Of a DNA stretch of 64,000 bases, positions 27,559 through 38,705 are shown one piece after another. Position 1 is the first letter of the stretch. Every line of letters begins with the position of its first letter. Source of the stretch: Rhodanobacteraceae bacterium (GTDB lineage: Bacteria > Pseudomonadota > Gammaproteobacteria > Xanthomonadales > SZUA-5). The DNA lies in the NCBI GenBank assembly GCA_024234055.1, contig JACKOW010000004.1:124001-188000 (forward strand), written 5' to 3'. Under the pieces are notes generated by a model. That model did not search any database. It was not told the DNA's origin and saw nothing but the letters and a program-made list of their open reading frames with translations. Position numbers and translations under genes: made by a program.

Positions 27559-28322
27559 TGACCCTGCTCCAGCAACTGCGCTTCCTGGGAGCGCGGAAAA
27601 CTGCTGGTCAGGCGTCTGCGATAGTCTTCGGCGCTGCGCTTGTCGCCCAGCGCTGTTTCAATTTGATAGCCGAGATACAGCGCCTCAGGACTCCCCGGTT
27701 GAGCCGCCTCGTAGCGTTGCATGAAGGCCCTTGCGCGGAGGAAATCACCGCGGGCGTGCAGTACCGAAGCCATCGGCAACAGCGCCCCCGGATAGTCGGC
27801 CTTGCGGGCCAGGGCATCGCGCAGATAGGTCTCGGCCAGTTCCAGGTTGCCCGAATCCTTGGCGCAGATGCCGGCGTTGGCCAGGGCCACTTCGGGAGTC
27901 TTGTAGTAAGGATCCGACAGGGCCTGCCGGAACATGCTCTCGGCTTCCGAATAGCGCCCGCGGCGGCACAGGAAACTGGCGAAGTTGTTGCTCATGTCGC
28001 CATCCTTGGGCTTGATCTCCACGGCCCGGCGATAGTGCAGTTCGGCCTGCACGAAATCACTGATGGTCTCGTTGAGAAAGCCCGAGACCGTGTGTGCCTG
28101 GGCCGAATAGGGATCCAGCTCCAGCGCTCGCGCCAGCTTGTCGCGCGCCACTTCCAGGCTGCCGCGCTTGAGGTACTCCTGGGCCAGCTGCACCTGCAAC
28201 TCGGCGGCACGCTTGTTCTTGTCCGACCTTGAGCCCGCATAGCCATTGCCGCCGGCTCCGGCACAGGCGCCCAGCGCAACCAATACGACCAGAATCACGA
28301 GCTTGCGACCGAGCGACCTCAT
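27555..28322 (-). CDS. pilF: Type IV pilus biogenesis/stability lipoprotein PilF (PilW)
   Basis: The 255-residue TPR lipoprotein has a leader ending VALGAC20. Tetratricopeptide repeats follow ([74 protein letters not shown]). PilF/PilW pilots the PilQ secretin to the outer membrane. It sits between rlmN and rodZ with 4-bp overlaps at both ends, as in many gammaproteobacteria. Confidence 0.95.
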   Translation of the reverse strand: MRSLGRKLVILVVLVALGACAGAGGNGYAGSRSDKNKRAAELQVQLAQEYLKRGSLEVARDKLARALELDPYSAQAHTVSGFLNETISDFVQAELHYRRAVEIKPKDGDMSNNFASFLCRRGRYSEAESMFRQALSDPYYKTPEVALANAGICAKDSGNLELAETYLRDALARKADYPGALLPMASVLHARGDFLRARAFMQRYEAAQPGSPEALYLGYQIETALGDKRSAEDYRRRLTSSFPRSQEAQLLEQGQ

Positions 28323-29440
28323 GCGGTTGCCCCGGCATCAGCCAGCGCGACGGCGGCACGGTGTTGGCCACTGCGGCGAGTGCGATCAAGCACATTGCCT
28401 ACCAGTTGCCCGCAGGCTGCATCGATGTCATCCCCGCGGGTACGCCGCACCGTCGCAATCAAACCTGCTTCCATGACGATGGTCTGGAACTGGCGGATGG
28501 TCTCTTCATCGGAGCGCTCATAGCGGGTTCCGGGGAAGGGATTGAAGGGAATCAGATTGAGCTTGCTGGGCAGGCGCCGAAGCAGCTTGACCAGCGCGCG
28601 CGCATGCTCGGGACGATCGTTGATGCCCTTCATCAGCGTGTATTCGAAGGTCACGTTGGCGCGCGGCCGCGTTTCCAGATAGCGCTGGCAAGCGGCCATC
28701 AGTTCCGCGATCGGATACTTCTTGTTCAGCGGCACCAGCTGCTCACGGAGTTCATCGGTGGGCGCGTGCAGGCTGACCGCCAGACTGACATCGCAAACCT
28801 CGGAGAGCTTGTCGATGCCCGGCACCAGGCCTGCGGTGCTCAACGTGACCCGCTTGTTGGCCAATCCGAAGGCGAAATCATCGCGCATCAGATTCATCGC
28901 CGGGACCACATTGTCGAAATTCAGCAGCGGCTCGCCCATGCCCATCATGACCACATTGGTCAGTCGACGGTTGTCCTTGGCATCGTGCCCCAGTGCCTGC
29001 GCCGCGACCCAGACCTGACCAATGATCTCGGCCGTGGACAGATTGCGGTTGAAGCCCTGCGTGGCGGTGGAACAGAAGGTGCAGTTCAACGAGCAGCCCA
29101 CCTGCGAGGACACACACAGCGTGCCGCGGGTGGGCTCGGGAATGTAGACGGTTTCGACCGCATTGCCGCCATCCAGCTCGATCAGCCACTTGGTGGTGCC
29201 ATCGCTGCTGACCTTTTGGAACAGCACCTTGGGCGGGCGAATCACCGCCGTGGCCTCGAGTTTGGCACGCAATTTCTTGCCGACATCGGTCATGCCGAGG
29301 AAGTCGGTCACGCCGTGGTGGTAAATCCATTTCAGCAGCTGATGGGCGCGATAGCGCTTTTCGCCGATGGACTCGAAGTAGTCTTCGAGTCCATGGCGAT
29401 CGAGGTTCATCAGATTAATCAGTGGCGCTGCTTGTTCCAC
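28319..29440 (-). CDS. rlmN: Dual-specificity RNA methyltransferase RlmN
   Basis: The 373-residue radical-SAM enzyme methylates C2 of A2503 in 23S rRNA and A37 of some tRNAs. GTG 29440 follows GAGGTCAAG; ATG 29410 is the alternative. The radical-SAM cluster motif is CSLNCTFC (CxxxCxxC), preceded by TLCVSSQVG. Other conserved segments are [42 protein letters not shown] and the C-terminal [17 protein letters not shown] with the catalytic Cys. Confidence 0.97.
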   Translation of the reverse strand: MEQAAPLINLMNLDRHGLEDYFESIGEKRYRAHQLLKWIYHHGVTDFLGMTDVGKKLRAKLEATAVIRPPKVLFQKVSSDGTTKWLIELDGGNAVETVYIPEPTRGTLCVSSQVGCSLNCTFCSTATQGFNRNLSTAEIIGQVWVAAQALGHDAKDNRRLTNVVMMGMGEPLLNFDNVVPAMNLMRDDFAFGLANKRVTLSTAGLVPGIDKLSEVCDVSLAVSLHAPTDELREQLVPLNKKYPIAELMAACQRYLETRPRANVTFEYTLMKGINDRPEHARALVKLLRRLPSKLNLIPFNPFPGTRYERSDEETIRQFQTIVMEAGLIATVRRTRGDDIDAACGQLVGNVLDRTRRSGQHRAAVALADAGATA

Positions 29441-29463
29441 CTTGACCTCGGTTGTGCCAACGA

Positions 29464-29889
29464 TCAGCGTGAGCTGATGTCGGTTGAAGCAAAGAAATAG
29501 GCGATCTCGACGGCGGCCGTCTCCGGCGCATCGGAACCGTGCACCGCATTGGCATCGATGGAATCGGCGAAATCGGCACGGATGGTGCCCGGTGCTGCCT
29601 TCTTCGGATCGGTCGCGCCCATCAGGTCGCGATGGGCGGCGATGGCGTTCTCGCCTTCCAGCGCGGTGATCATCACCGGGCCGGAGATCATGAACTTGAC
29701 CAGATCGTTGAAGAAACCGCGCTCGCGATGCACCGCGTAGAAGCCCTCGGCCTCACGCTGCGAGAGCTGCTTCATCTTTGCAGCAATGATCTTCAGACCG
29801 GCTTTTTCAAAGCGGGAATAGATTTCTCCGATCACGTTCTTGGCAACGGCATCGGGTTTGATGATCGATAGGGTGCGCTCAAGCGCCAT
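29464..29889 (-). CDS. ndk: Nucleoside diphosphate kinase
   Basis: The 141-residue cytosolic enzyme transfers the gamma-phosphate from ATP to NDPs. It has the complete Ndk pattern: [18 protein letters not shown] at the start, and [12 protein letters not shown] with the phospho-accepting His near residue 117. It is the first gene of the minus-strand block and lies 23 bp before rlmN; the promoter must be in the 342-bp divergent gap shared with fadN. Confidence 0.98.
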   Translation of the reverse strand: MALERTLSIIKPDAVAKNVIGEIYSRFEKAGLKIIAAKMKQLSQREAEGFYAVHRERGFFNDLVKFMISGPVMITALEGENAIAAHRDLMGATDPKKAAPGTIRADFADSIDANAVHGSDAPETAAVEIAYFFASTDISSR

Positions 29890-30050
29890 GGTGACGACTC
29901 CATGTCAGGTGGACGAGGGGGATCTCCGCCGCACATCCGGTTGGGAAACATCGGAAGATTACCACGGAAAGCCGCGCAGAATCGCGGACTTGTGGGGCGA
30001 AACTGCGGTGGAGTCTACCGAATTGCCGGCTTACGCGGCAACGCAGCAAA

Positions 30051-30068
30051 GTGGAGCATTCACTCCAC
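30051..30068. promoter_or_regulatory. Inverted repeat GTGGAG-N6-CTCCAC, possible operator
   Basis: GTGGAG (30051-30056) and CTCCAC (30063-30068) are exact reverse complements six bases apart in the ndk-fadN divergent gap. The arrangement could be an operator for a dimeric regulator of the beta-oxidation genes. The regulator is not known, so the call rests on symmetry and position only. Confidence 0.3.
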
Positions 30069-30097
30069 AGCCATAAAGGCAGCGAGCATGGCACGCG

Positions 30098-30126
30098 TTG
30101 CCCGCCACCATACGCGGGCGTATAGT
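30098..30126 (+). promoter_or_regulatory. Candidate sigma-70 promoter for fadN-fadA
   Basis: TTGCCC (30098-30103) and TATAGT (30121-30126) are separated by exactly 17 bp, matching 4 of 6 and 5 of 6 consensus bases. It would give an untranslated leader of about 100 bases before ATG 30232. Confidence 0.45.
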
Positions 30127-30231
30127 CTTGCGGTCTTCGCTGGCGCTGACTGGACCTCGACGGCACTGAGGTCAGTATTGGCGCTATCGTCGCAACTCAT
30201 CCCCCGCTTTCTTCAAGCTTTCGAGGTGCAC

Positions 30232-32607
30232 ATGCCTGAGAACAAGCTTCTCGTCCGCAAGGCCGCCGTACTCGGCGCCGGCGTGATGGGCGCGCAGATC
30301 GCCGCTCATCTGGTCAACTCCGGCGTTCCCGCCGTGTTGTTCGAACTGCCTGCCAAGGAGGGACCGCGCAACGCACTGGTCGACAAGGCCATCGCCGGCC
30401 TCACCAAGCTCAGCCCCTCGCCACTGGGCACCAAGAGCGTCGCCGGAGAGATCGTCGGCGCCAACTATGACGATCACCTGGAATTGCTGCGCGACTGCGA
30501 CCTGATCATCGAAGCCGTCGCCGAACGCATGGACATCAAGCACTCGCTGTACGCGAAGATCGCGCCCTACATCAGCGACAACGCCATTCTCGCCAGCAAC
30601 ACCTCGGGCCTGTCGATCACCAAGCTCTCCGAGGGGCTGCCGGAGAATCTGAAGCCTCGCTTCTGCGGCATCCATTTCTTCAATCCGCCGCGTTACATGT
30701 TCCTGGTCGAGCTGATTCCGACGGCGACCACCGATGCGGCGACCATGGACCGCCTGGAGTCCTACGTCACCACCACGCTGGGCAAGCGCGTGGTCCGCGC
30801 CAAGGACACGCCCAACTTCATCGGCAACCGCATCGGCGTTTTCTCGATTGCGGCCACCATGCATCACACCCAGGCCTTCGGTCTGGGCTTCGATACCGTG
30901 GATGCACTGACCGGCCCGTTGATCGGTCGGCCGAAGAGCGCCACCTATCGCACCAGTGACGTGGTCGGCCTCGACACCATGGCCCACGTCATCAAGACCA
31001 TGGATGACACCCTGCCGGAAGATCCCTGGCACCGCTACTTCAAGGCGCCGGACTGGCTCAAGGGCCTGATCGAGAAGGGCGCGCTCGGGCAGAAGACCGG
31101 CGCCGGCTTCTTCCGCAAGAACGGCAAGGTCATCGAAGCGCTGGATCTGGCCACGATGGATTACAAGCCAGCCAATTCCGAGGCCAGCGCTGCCGCCGAA
31201 GGCGCGCTGCGCCAGAAGGGCTGGTCGGCCAGACTGGCGGCGCTGCGCGCCTCTGACGATCCGCAGGCGCAGTTCATGTGGGCCTGCTTCCGCGATGTCT
31301 TCCACTACTGCGCCTACCAGCTGGAAAGCATCGCCGACAACGCCCGCGATGTCGATTTCGCCATCCGCTGGGGTTACGGCTGGGATCAGGGTCCGTTCGA
31401 GATCTGGCAGCAGGCTGGCTGGCTGCAGGTCGCCAACTGGATCCAGGAAGACATCGCCGCCGGCAAGACCATGAGCGATGCGGCTCTGCCGGCCTGGGTG
31501 TTCGAAGTGGGCGATGCCGGCGTGCACGCCAAGACCGGCTCCTACGCGCCCAGCGACAAGTCCTACCGTCCGCGCTCGGCGCTGCCGGTGTATCAGCGCC
31601 AATATTTCCCGGATGCGATCTACACCGAAGAGTTTGATCAGGGCACGACCATCTTCGAGACCGATGGCGTGCGCCTGTGGCATCAGGGTGACGACATCGC
31701 CATCCTGAGCTTCAAGAGCAAGATGAACACCATCGGCGCGGCCGTGCTCGAGGGCGTCAACCGCGCTGTAGACGAGGCCGAGCGCAACTACAAGGCGCTG
31801 GTGATCTGGCAGACCAGAGAGCCGTTCTCGGCCGGCGCCGATCTGAAAGACGCCTTGCCCGTGGTCGCTGCCGGCAAATGGGACGAGTTCGAGCAGATCG
31901 TCGCCAGCTTCCAGGCGGCCAGCCAGCGCATCAAGTACTCGCTGGTGCCGGTGGTCTCCGCAGTGCGCGGGATGGCCTTCGGCGGCGGTTGCGAGTTCCA
32001 GATGCATTCCGCCAGGACCGTGTTCGCACTGGAAAGCTATGTGGGTCTGGTCGAGGCCGGCGTGGGCCTGTTGCCGGCCGGCGGCGGCCTCAAGGAAATC
32101 GCGCTGCGCTCCTGGCAGAACGCCGTGGGTGGCGATGTCTTCGGACAGATTCAGACCTACTTCGAGACCATCGCCATGGCCAAGGTGGCCACCAGTGCGC
32201 TGGAAGCCAAGGAACTCAAGTTGGCACGGCCCAATGATGTGGTCATCACCAACAAGGACGAGTTGCTCTACGTGGCCAAGAACGAGGCCCGCGCGCTCGC
32301 CGAGACCGGCTACCGTCCACCGTTGCCGCCCCGCGCCATCAAGGTCGCCGGCGATGTCGGCATCGCCACCATCCGCGCCCTGCTGACCAACATGCTGGCC
32401 GGCGGATTCGTTTCCGAGCACGACGTCGAAGTCGCCACGCGCATCGCCACCGTGATGTGCGGCGGCGAGATCGAACGCGGCTCCGAAGTCGACGAGGAAT
32501 GGCTGCTCAACCTGGAACGCAAGCATTTTGTCGCTCTGGCGCAGATGCCGAAGACCCAGGCGCGCATTGCCTACACGATGCAGAACGGCAAGCCCCTTAG
32601 AAACTAG
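30232..32607 (+). CDS. fadN: 3-hydroxyacyl-CoA dehydrogenase / enoyl-CoA hydratase fusion (FadN type)
   Basis: ATG 30232 follows GAGGTGCAC, giving 791 residues. The domain order is dehydrogenase first: NAD-binding AAVLGAGVMGAQIAAHLVNS (about 11-30), EAVAERMDIK, SNTSGLSI, and the C-terminal dehydrogenase domain with TPNFIGNRIG. A crotonase domain follows from about residue 480, with FSAGADLKDAL, GMAFGGGCEFQMHSA and EAGVGLLPAGGG; two Glu positions expected for hydration are present. FadB and FadJ have the opposite order, so this is the FadN type known from Bacillus. It catalyses two consecutive beta-oxidation steps. fadA follows after 162 bp, as in Bacillus fadNA. Confidence 0.95.
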   Translation: MPENKLLVRKAAVLGAGVMGAQIAAHLVNSGVPAVLFELPAKEGPRNALVDKAIAGLTKLSPSPLGTKSVAGEIVGANYDDHLELLRDCDLIIEAVAERMDIKHSLYAKIAPYISDNAILASNTSGLSITKLSEGLPENLKPRFCGIHFFNPPRYMFLVELIPTATTDAATMDRLESYVTTTLGKRVVRAKDTPNFIGNRIGVFSIAATMHHTQAFGLGFDTVDALTGPLIGRPKSATYRTSDVVGLDTMAHVIKTMDDTLPEDPWHRYFKAPDWLKGLIEKGALGQKTGAGFFRKNGKVIEALDLATMDYKPANSEASAAAEGALRQKGWSARLAALRASDDPQAQFMWACFRDVFHYCAYQLESIADNARDVDFAIRWGYGWDQGPFEIWQQAGWLQVANWIQEDIAAGKTMSDAALPAWVFEVGDAGVHAKTGSYAPSDKSYRPRSALPVYQRQYFPDAIYTEEFDQGTTIFETDGVRLWHQGDDIAILSFKSKMNTIGAAVLEGVNRAVDEAERNYKALVIWQTREPFSAGADLKDALPVVAAGKWDEFEQIVASFQAASQRIKYSLVPVVSAVRGMAFGGGCEFQMHSARTVFALESYVGLVEAGVGLLPAGGGLKEIALRSWQNAVGGDVFGQIQTYFETIAMAKVATSALEAKELKLARPNDVVITNKDELLYVAKNEARALAETGYRPPLPPRAIKVAGDVGIATIRALLTNMLAGGFVSEHDVEVATRIATVMCGGEIERGSEVDEEWLLNLERKHFVALAQMPKTQARIAYTMQNGKPLRN

Positions 32608-32706
32608 TAAAACGTGAAACGTAAAACGTAAAACAGAACAGCGAAAAACGGTCCGGCGCCTCAGCGAGCGCAGCGAGCCGTTGACGTTTGACGTTTTACG
32701 TTTAAC
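32607..32706. repeat. Palindrome with GTAAAAC heptamer arms between fadN and fadA
   Basis: The left arm has four units, GTAAAAC, GTGAAAC, GTAAAAC and GTAAAAC (32607-32634); its first base is the G of the fadN stop TAG. The right arm GTTGACG, TTTGACG, TTTTACG, TTTAAC (32680-32706) is its near reverse complement. The 45-bp core contains CAGCGAGCGCAGCGAGCCG. A long mRNA stem-loop downstream of fadN is expected. Confidence 0.9.
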
Positions 32707-32769
32707 TTCAGCCCCAACAAACAAGCGCTCGGTTTGGCAGACCCGAACCGGCGCAACGGAGACCCAACC

Positions 32770-33966
32770 ATGTCCCGCCAAATCCAAGACGCCTACATCG
32801 TGTCTGCCGTGCGTTCGCCGGTAGGCAAGGCACCGAAGGGAATGTTCCGCAACACCCGCCCGGATGATCTGCTCGCGCATGTGCTGCGCGGCGCGGTCGC
32901 TGCGGCGCCCGGAATCGACGTCAACCGCATCGATGACGCCATCATCGGCTGCGCCATGCCCGAAGGCGAGCAAGGCATGAACGTGGCCCGCATCGGCGTG
33001 CTGATGGCCGGTCTGCCCAACACGGTGGCAGCCATGACCATCAACCGCTTCTGCTCCTCGGGCTCGCAGGCCGTGGCCCTGGCCGCGGACCGCATCCGTC
33101 TGGGCGAATCTGATCTGATGCTGGCCGGCGGCACCGAGAGCATGTCGATGGTGCCGATGATGGGCAACCGTCCGGCCTTCAATCCGGCCTTTTTCAAGGA
33201 TGACCACATCGCCATCGCCTACGGCATGGGCATCACCGCCGAGAACGTGGCTGACCAGTGGAAGGTCTCGCGCGAGGACCAGGACCAGTTTGCCTACGGC
33301 TCGCACCAGAAGGCCATCGCCGCCATCCAGGCCGGTCATTTCAACGACGAGATCCTGCCCTTCGTGCTCGATGATCACTATCCGGATCTGGCTTCGCGTG
33401 GTTTCAAGAACGACACCCGCAAGGTCGACACCGATGAAGGTCCGCGTCAGGACACCAACGTGGCCGCGCTGGCAAAGCTGCGCGCGGTGTTCAAGCAGGG
33501 CGGCAGTGTCACCGCCGGCAACTCCTCGCAGATGAGCGACGGCGCCGGCGCGGTGTTGCTGGCCAGCGAGCGTGCGATCAAGGAATTCGACCTGACTCCG
33601 CTGGCCCGTTGGGTGGGCTATTCGGTGGCCGGCGTCCCGCCGGAAATCATGGGTATCGGCCCCAAGGAAGCGATTCCCAAGGTCTGCCGCCAGACCGGCA
33701 TCAACCTCAACAACATCGACTGGATCGAGTTGAACGAGGCCTTCGCCGCCCAGGCGCTGGCGGTGATGCGCGATTCCGGGCTGGATCCGAACAAGGTCAA
33801 CCCGCTCGGCGGCGCCATCGCGCTGGGTCATCCGCTGGGCGCCACCGGCGCCATCCGCACCGCCACCGTGGTCCATGGCCTGCGCCGCACCCAGCAGAAG
33901 TACGGCATGGTCACCATGTGCATCGGCACCGGCATGGGCTTCGCCGGGATCCTGGAGCGGGTGTAG
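32770..33966 (+). CDS. fadA: Acetyl-CoA acyltransferase (3-ketoacyl-CoA thiolase)
   Basis: ATG 32770 follows GGAGACCCAACC; the protein has 398 residues. It cleaves 3-ketoacyl-CoA in the last step of beta-oxidation. The thiolase catalytic set is complete: NRFCSSGSQ with the nucleophile Cys near 90, NEAFAAQ, GHPLGATGA with the catalytic His, and CIGTGMG with the second Cys near the C-terminus. It works with FadN upstream. A GGGGCAC heptamer array begins seven bases after the stop. Confidence 0.97.
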   Translation: MSRQIQDAYIVSAVRSPVGKAPKGMFRNTRPDDLLAHVLRGAVAAAPGIDVNRIDDAIIGCAMPEGEQGMNVARIGVLMAGLPNTVAAMTINRFCSSGSQAVALAADRIRLGESDLMLAGGTESMSMVPMMGNRPAFNPAFFKDDHIAIAYGMGITAENVADQWKVSREDQDQFAYGSHQKAIAAIQAGHFNDEILPFVLDDHYPDLASRGFKNDTRKVDTDEGPRQDTNVAALAKLRAVFKQGGSVTAGNSSQMSDGAGAVLLASERAIKEFDLTPLARWVGYSVAGVPPEIMGIGPKEAIPKVCRQTGINLNNIDWIELNEAFAAQALAVMRDSGLDPNKVNPLGGAIALGHPLGATGAIRTATVVHGLRRTQQKYGMVTMCIGTGMGFAGILERV

Positions 33967-33972
33967 GGCTCG

Positions 33973-34007
33973 GGGGCACGGGGCACGGGGCAAGGGGCAC
34001 GGGGCAC
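33973..34007 (+). repeat. Tandem array, 5 units of GGGGCAC after fadA
   Basis: Five 7-bp units (the third is GGGGCAA) lie seven bases downstream of the fadA stop. The sense strand has five G4 runs spaced by three bases, an ideal G-quadruplex pattern in both DNA and mRNA. A GCAAGGGCGCTCCTACCG REP copy lies at 34187-34204. The gap 33967-34313 has no gene. Confidence 0.95.
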
Positions 34008-34208
34008 GGGAAAGGCTCGCGCGTTTCGGCTCTGTGCAGGTCACGTTGCTCGCTGCAGGCGAGCTACGCGACCAAGCTCGCGGTCGTCGCGGAGAGCGTC
34101 ATATAGGCCCGGCGGACCAACGCGACCCACGAATGAGCGCCTCGCAGCGCCTACATTTCGTGGCGCAATGGTTTTGCAGATCGCGCCGCAAGGGCGCTCC
34201 TACCGATC

Positions 34209-34243
34209 AAAAAGCGCGGGAGCCCAACCATCTGGCTCCCGCG
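34209..34243 (-). terminator. Rho-independent terminator of the minus-strand membrane protein gene
   Basis: On the minus strand a perfect 10-bp stem CGCGGGAGCC/GGCTCCCGCG (34243-34234 with 34224-34215) with a 9-base loop is followed by CTTTTTGATC. It lies 70 bp after the stop of the gene at 34314 and ends its transcript. Confidence 0.85.
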
Positions 34244-34288
34244 AATAAAACCGTTGGGTCCTGCGTGACGTGTACTCGCAGGCTCTAC

Positions 34289-34309
34289 CTTTTTCCCTTT
34301 TCTTTTCCC
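34289..34309 (-). repeat. Short purine array GGGAAAAGAAAAGGGAAAAA after stop codon
   Basis: On the minus strand GAGCGGGAAAAG... begins directly after the stop at 34314-34316. It resembles the array after cdsA (GAAGCGGGAAAATGGG), but is short and only loosely periodic. Confidence 0.55.
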
Positions 34310-34313
34310 GCTC

Positions 34314-34718
34314 TCAGAGCACCACGCTGACCACCGCCAGCCCCAGGCACACGGCACCCAGAACGACCTTGAACGGACCGAGCTTCGCTGCTGATTGTTC
34401 GAGCTTGCGTGTGAACCCGTTGCTGCCAGCCAGGGTCTTGACGGTAGGCATGGCCAGAATCAATGACAGTGCGGTGATCGACAGCGCCGAAGCCAGCGCG
34501 ATGATCATCATCACCGGCGCCGCAGACAGTGCGCCGATGGCGCTGATCCACTGGACCAGCATCAGCACACCCCAGACCAGACCCACCAGGCCGATCCAGC
34601 CACCCACACTCTCCAACTGCGCCAGAGGACCTGAGGCCTCCGGTTTGCGCTGACGCAACCACGAGGCGATACCCAGCAAGCCCAACGCGATCAACATGAC
34701 CAATCCGACGATTCTCAT
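34314..34718 (-). CDS. Small four-helix membrane protein, unknown function
   Basis: ATG 34718 follows GGGAGAAGCAG and gives 134 residues; a start ten codons upstream lacks a good ribosome site. Four hydrophobic helices can be seen (about 1-20, 37-58, 63-90 and 112-134) with short loops, the charged stretch RQRKPEA after the first helix, and a basic loop FTRKLEQSAAK before the last. I recognise no family. It is monocistronic with its own terminator. Confidence 0.72.
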   Translation of the reverse strand: MRIVGLVMLIALGLLGIASWLRQRKPEASGPLAQLESVGGWIGLVGLVWGVLMLVQWISAIGALSAAPVMMIIALASALSITALSLILAMPTVKTLAGSNGFTRKLEQSAAKLGPFKVVLGAVCLGLAVVSVVL

Positions 34719-34796
34719 CTGCTTCTCCCCACGGTGTGATGACTGCATGATGGATACGCAAAACGCCGGAGAATCAGGACACGCACAAAGCGGGTG

Positions 34797-37230
<2,434 letters not shown>

Positions 37231-37435
37231 GAGCTGGTTGTTGGTGGTTGGTTGTCGGCGAGAGCGGGTGTTGGTGATAGTGTCGGTGGAGCCCGGCTTG
37301 TGTAGGTCCAGACTTGCCTGGACGCTTCTGCTCCGGTTGATGGAGAAACGTCCAGACAAGTCTGGACCTACAACAGCAAGCGCCCGCGCAGGTCCTCGCC
37401 TGCGCCAGCTTTGACCGACAACCAACAACCAGCCC
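37231..37435. repeat. Palindromic element filling the gap between convergent fadH and membrane protein genes
   Basis: The left arm (GAGCTGG TTGTTGG TGGTTGG TTGTCGG, 37231-37258) begins on the base after the fadH stop. The right arm (37415-37435) read on the minus strand is GGGCTGG TTGTTGG TTGTCGG and begins on the base after the opposite gene's stop. In the core GTAGGTCCAGACTTGCCTGG (from 37303) faces CGTCCAGACAAGTCTGGACC (37347-37366). Confidence 0.93.
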
Positions 37436-38521
37436 CTACCCTTCCCTGGCCTCGATCGCCCGCCGCAATGGCGCTGGCAGCCACCGGGACAAGGCCGCGT
37501 GCAGGGCAGCTTCGCGGCGGTTCCACCACAAGCCGGCGTAGACAATGCCGATGCCGAAACCGCCCAGCACCACGGTGAAGGCCAGGCTGTTCTGGAACAC
37601 CGAATAGCTCAGGTGGCCGAGGTAGCCGATCACGCCGAAGGCACCGAAGACCACGAAGACCCGCCGGGCCAGGGCTGCACCGACCAAGATCAGGCCGATG
37701 TTGATCGCAAAATAGATCAGTTTTCCGAACTCGGACCCCGAATCCTGGGAACTGAGGCCGCCCCAGAAGGTGAGCACACCGACCACGTACAGCCAGAAGG
37801 CGAAATCACGGCGATCCCCCCGGGCCGAGGCCAGCGCGTATTGGCGCAGTTCGATCCAGAGCGCAATCCCGAGCATGATCGCGCCAAAAAGCATGGAGAT
37901 GGTCGCCCGCAGCTTCCAGCCGGCTTCGCTGAACCAACCCTCGCTGTCCTGCGCCAGAAAGGCAGCGAAATCCATGCTCATGTACCACAGCGTCACTGCG
38001 ATCGGCAGCATCGCGAAGGGCAAGCGGAAACGCCACAGTACGGCCGCGCCGGCCGCCAGCGTGGCGAACTCCATCATCAGCCAGCGCCAGTCGATCCAGT
38101 AGTGATAGTCGCGATAGCTCTGATCGCCTGTCCAGGCGCCACTGACATGTTGCAGCGCGAACACGACGATGGGCACCGCCGCGATCAGCAGCGCCGCCAT
38201 CGTCCCCGCCGGAATCGGCTGCCGTTCGATCTCGATGAAACGCCGGGTCAGCGCATAGGACAGCAGCATCACGCCAATGCCGAAGATCAGCAGCGGCCAG
38301 GCGCCAAAGGCATCCCAGGCCAGGGTCACGAAAACCGAGATCGAGCCCAGCGCGATCAGTCCGCCGAAGTAGTACAGCAGATGTGCAAACTTGAAGCGCG
38401 GCACTTCGTGGGTGACGCCGCTCTGGGTGAGGAACGACCACAACGCCGCCGCCGCAGGCGCATCGATGACCCCGGCGACAACGGCCTCCTCCAGGCGTTG
38501 CTGATCCAATGACACGCGCAT
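37436..38521 (-). CDS. DUF2157-like polytopic membrane protein
   Basis: The 361-residue protein has an N-terminal cytoplasmic region of about 45 residues (helical, ending in a PRFKFAHLLYYFG turn) followed by about ten membrane helices. The N-terminal helix-turn region before the membrane part recalls DUF2157 proteins, but I cannot confirm the family. No catalytic motif is visible. The stop codon borders the palindromic element shared with fadH. It is divergent from the M28 peptidase gene. Confidence 0.75.
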   Translation of the reverse strand: MRVSLDQQRLEEAVVAGVIDAPAAAALWSFLTQSGVTHEVPRFKFAHLLYYFGGLIALGSISVFVTLAWDAFGAWPLLIFGIGVMLLSYALTRRFIEIERQPIPAGTMAALLIAAVPIVVFALQHVSGAWTGDQSYRDYHYWIDWRWLMMEFATLAAGAAVLWRFRLPFAMLPIAVTLWYMSMDFAAFLAQDSEGWFSEAGWKLRATISMLFGAIMLGIALWIELRQYALASARGDRRDFAFWLYVVGVLTFWGGLSSQDSGSEFGKLIYFAINIGLILVGAALARRVFVVFGAFGVIGYLGHLSYSVFQNSLAFTVVLGGFGIGIVYAGLWWNRREAALHAALSRWLPAPLRRAIEAREG

Positions 38522-38705
38522 GGCAAGTCCTCTTCGATGGATAGCCCATCATCACCCAAAGTGGCTTCCCGAGCACGTTGACCGTCGAACTTGCACAAAG
38601 AAGACAGGATTCTTTTTCCAGGCGACTCCAGTACCAAATACACATGCCGCATGCGTCGCAAGCCGCTAGCCTCGGGCGCTCGTTCACGCCTGCGGAGCCC
38701 CGGCC

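Noticed and set aside
29902..30231. 110-residue N-terminal extension of FadN from an upstream start
   Set aside because: The extension has no similarity to the family, covers the likely promoter, and ATG 30232 has a good ribosome site.
30184..34044. 1286-residue open frame on the minus strand opposite fadN and fadA
   Set aside because: It is a GC-rich shadow of two clear beta-oxidation genes, is His/Gly/Arg-rich without domains and runs through a repeat.
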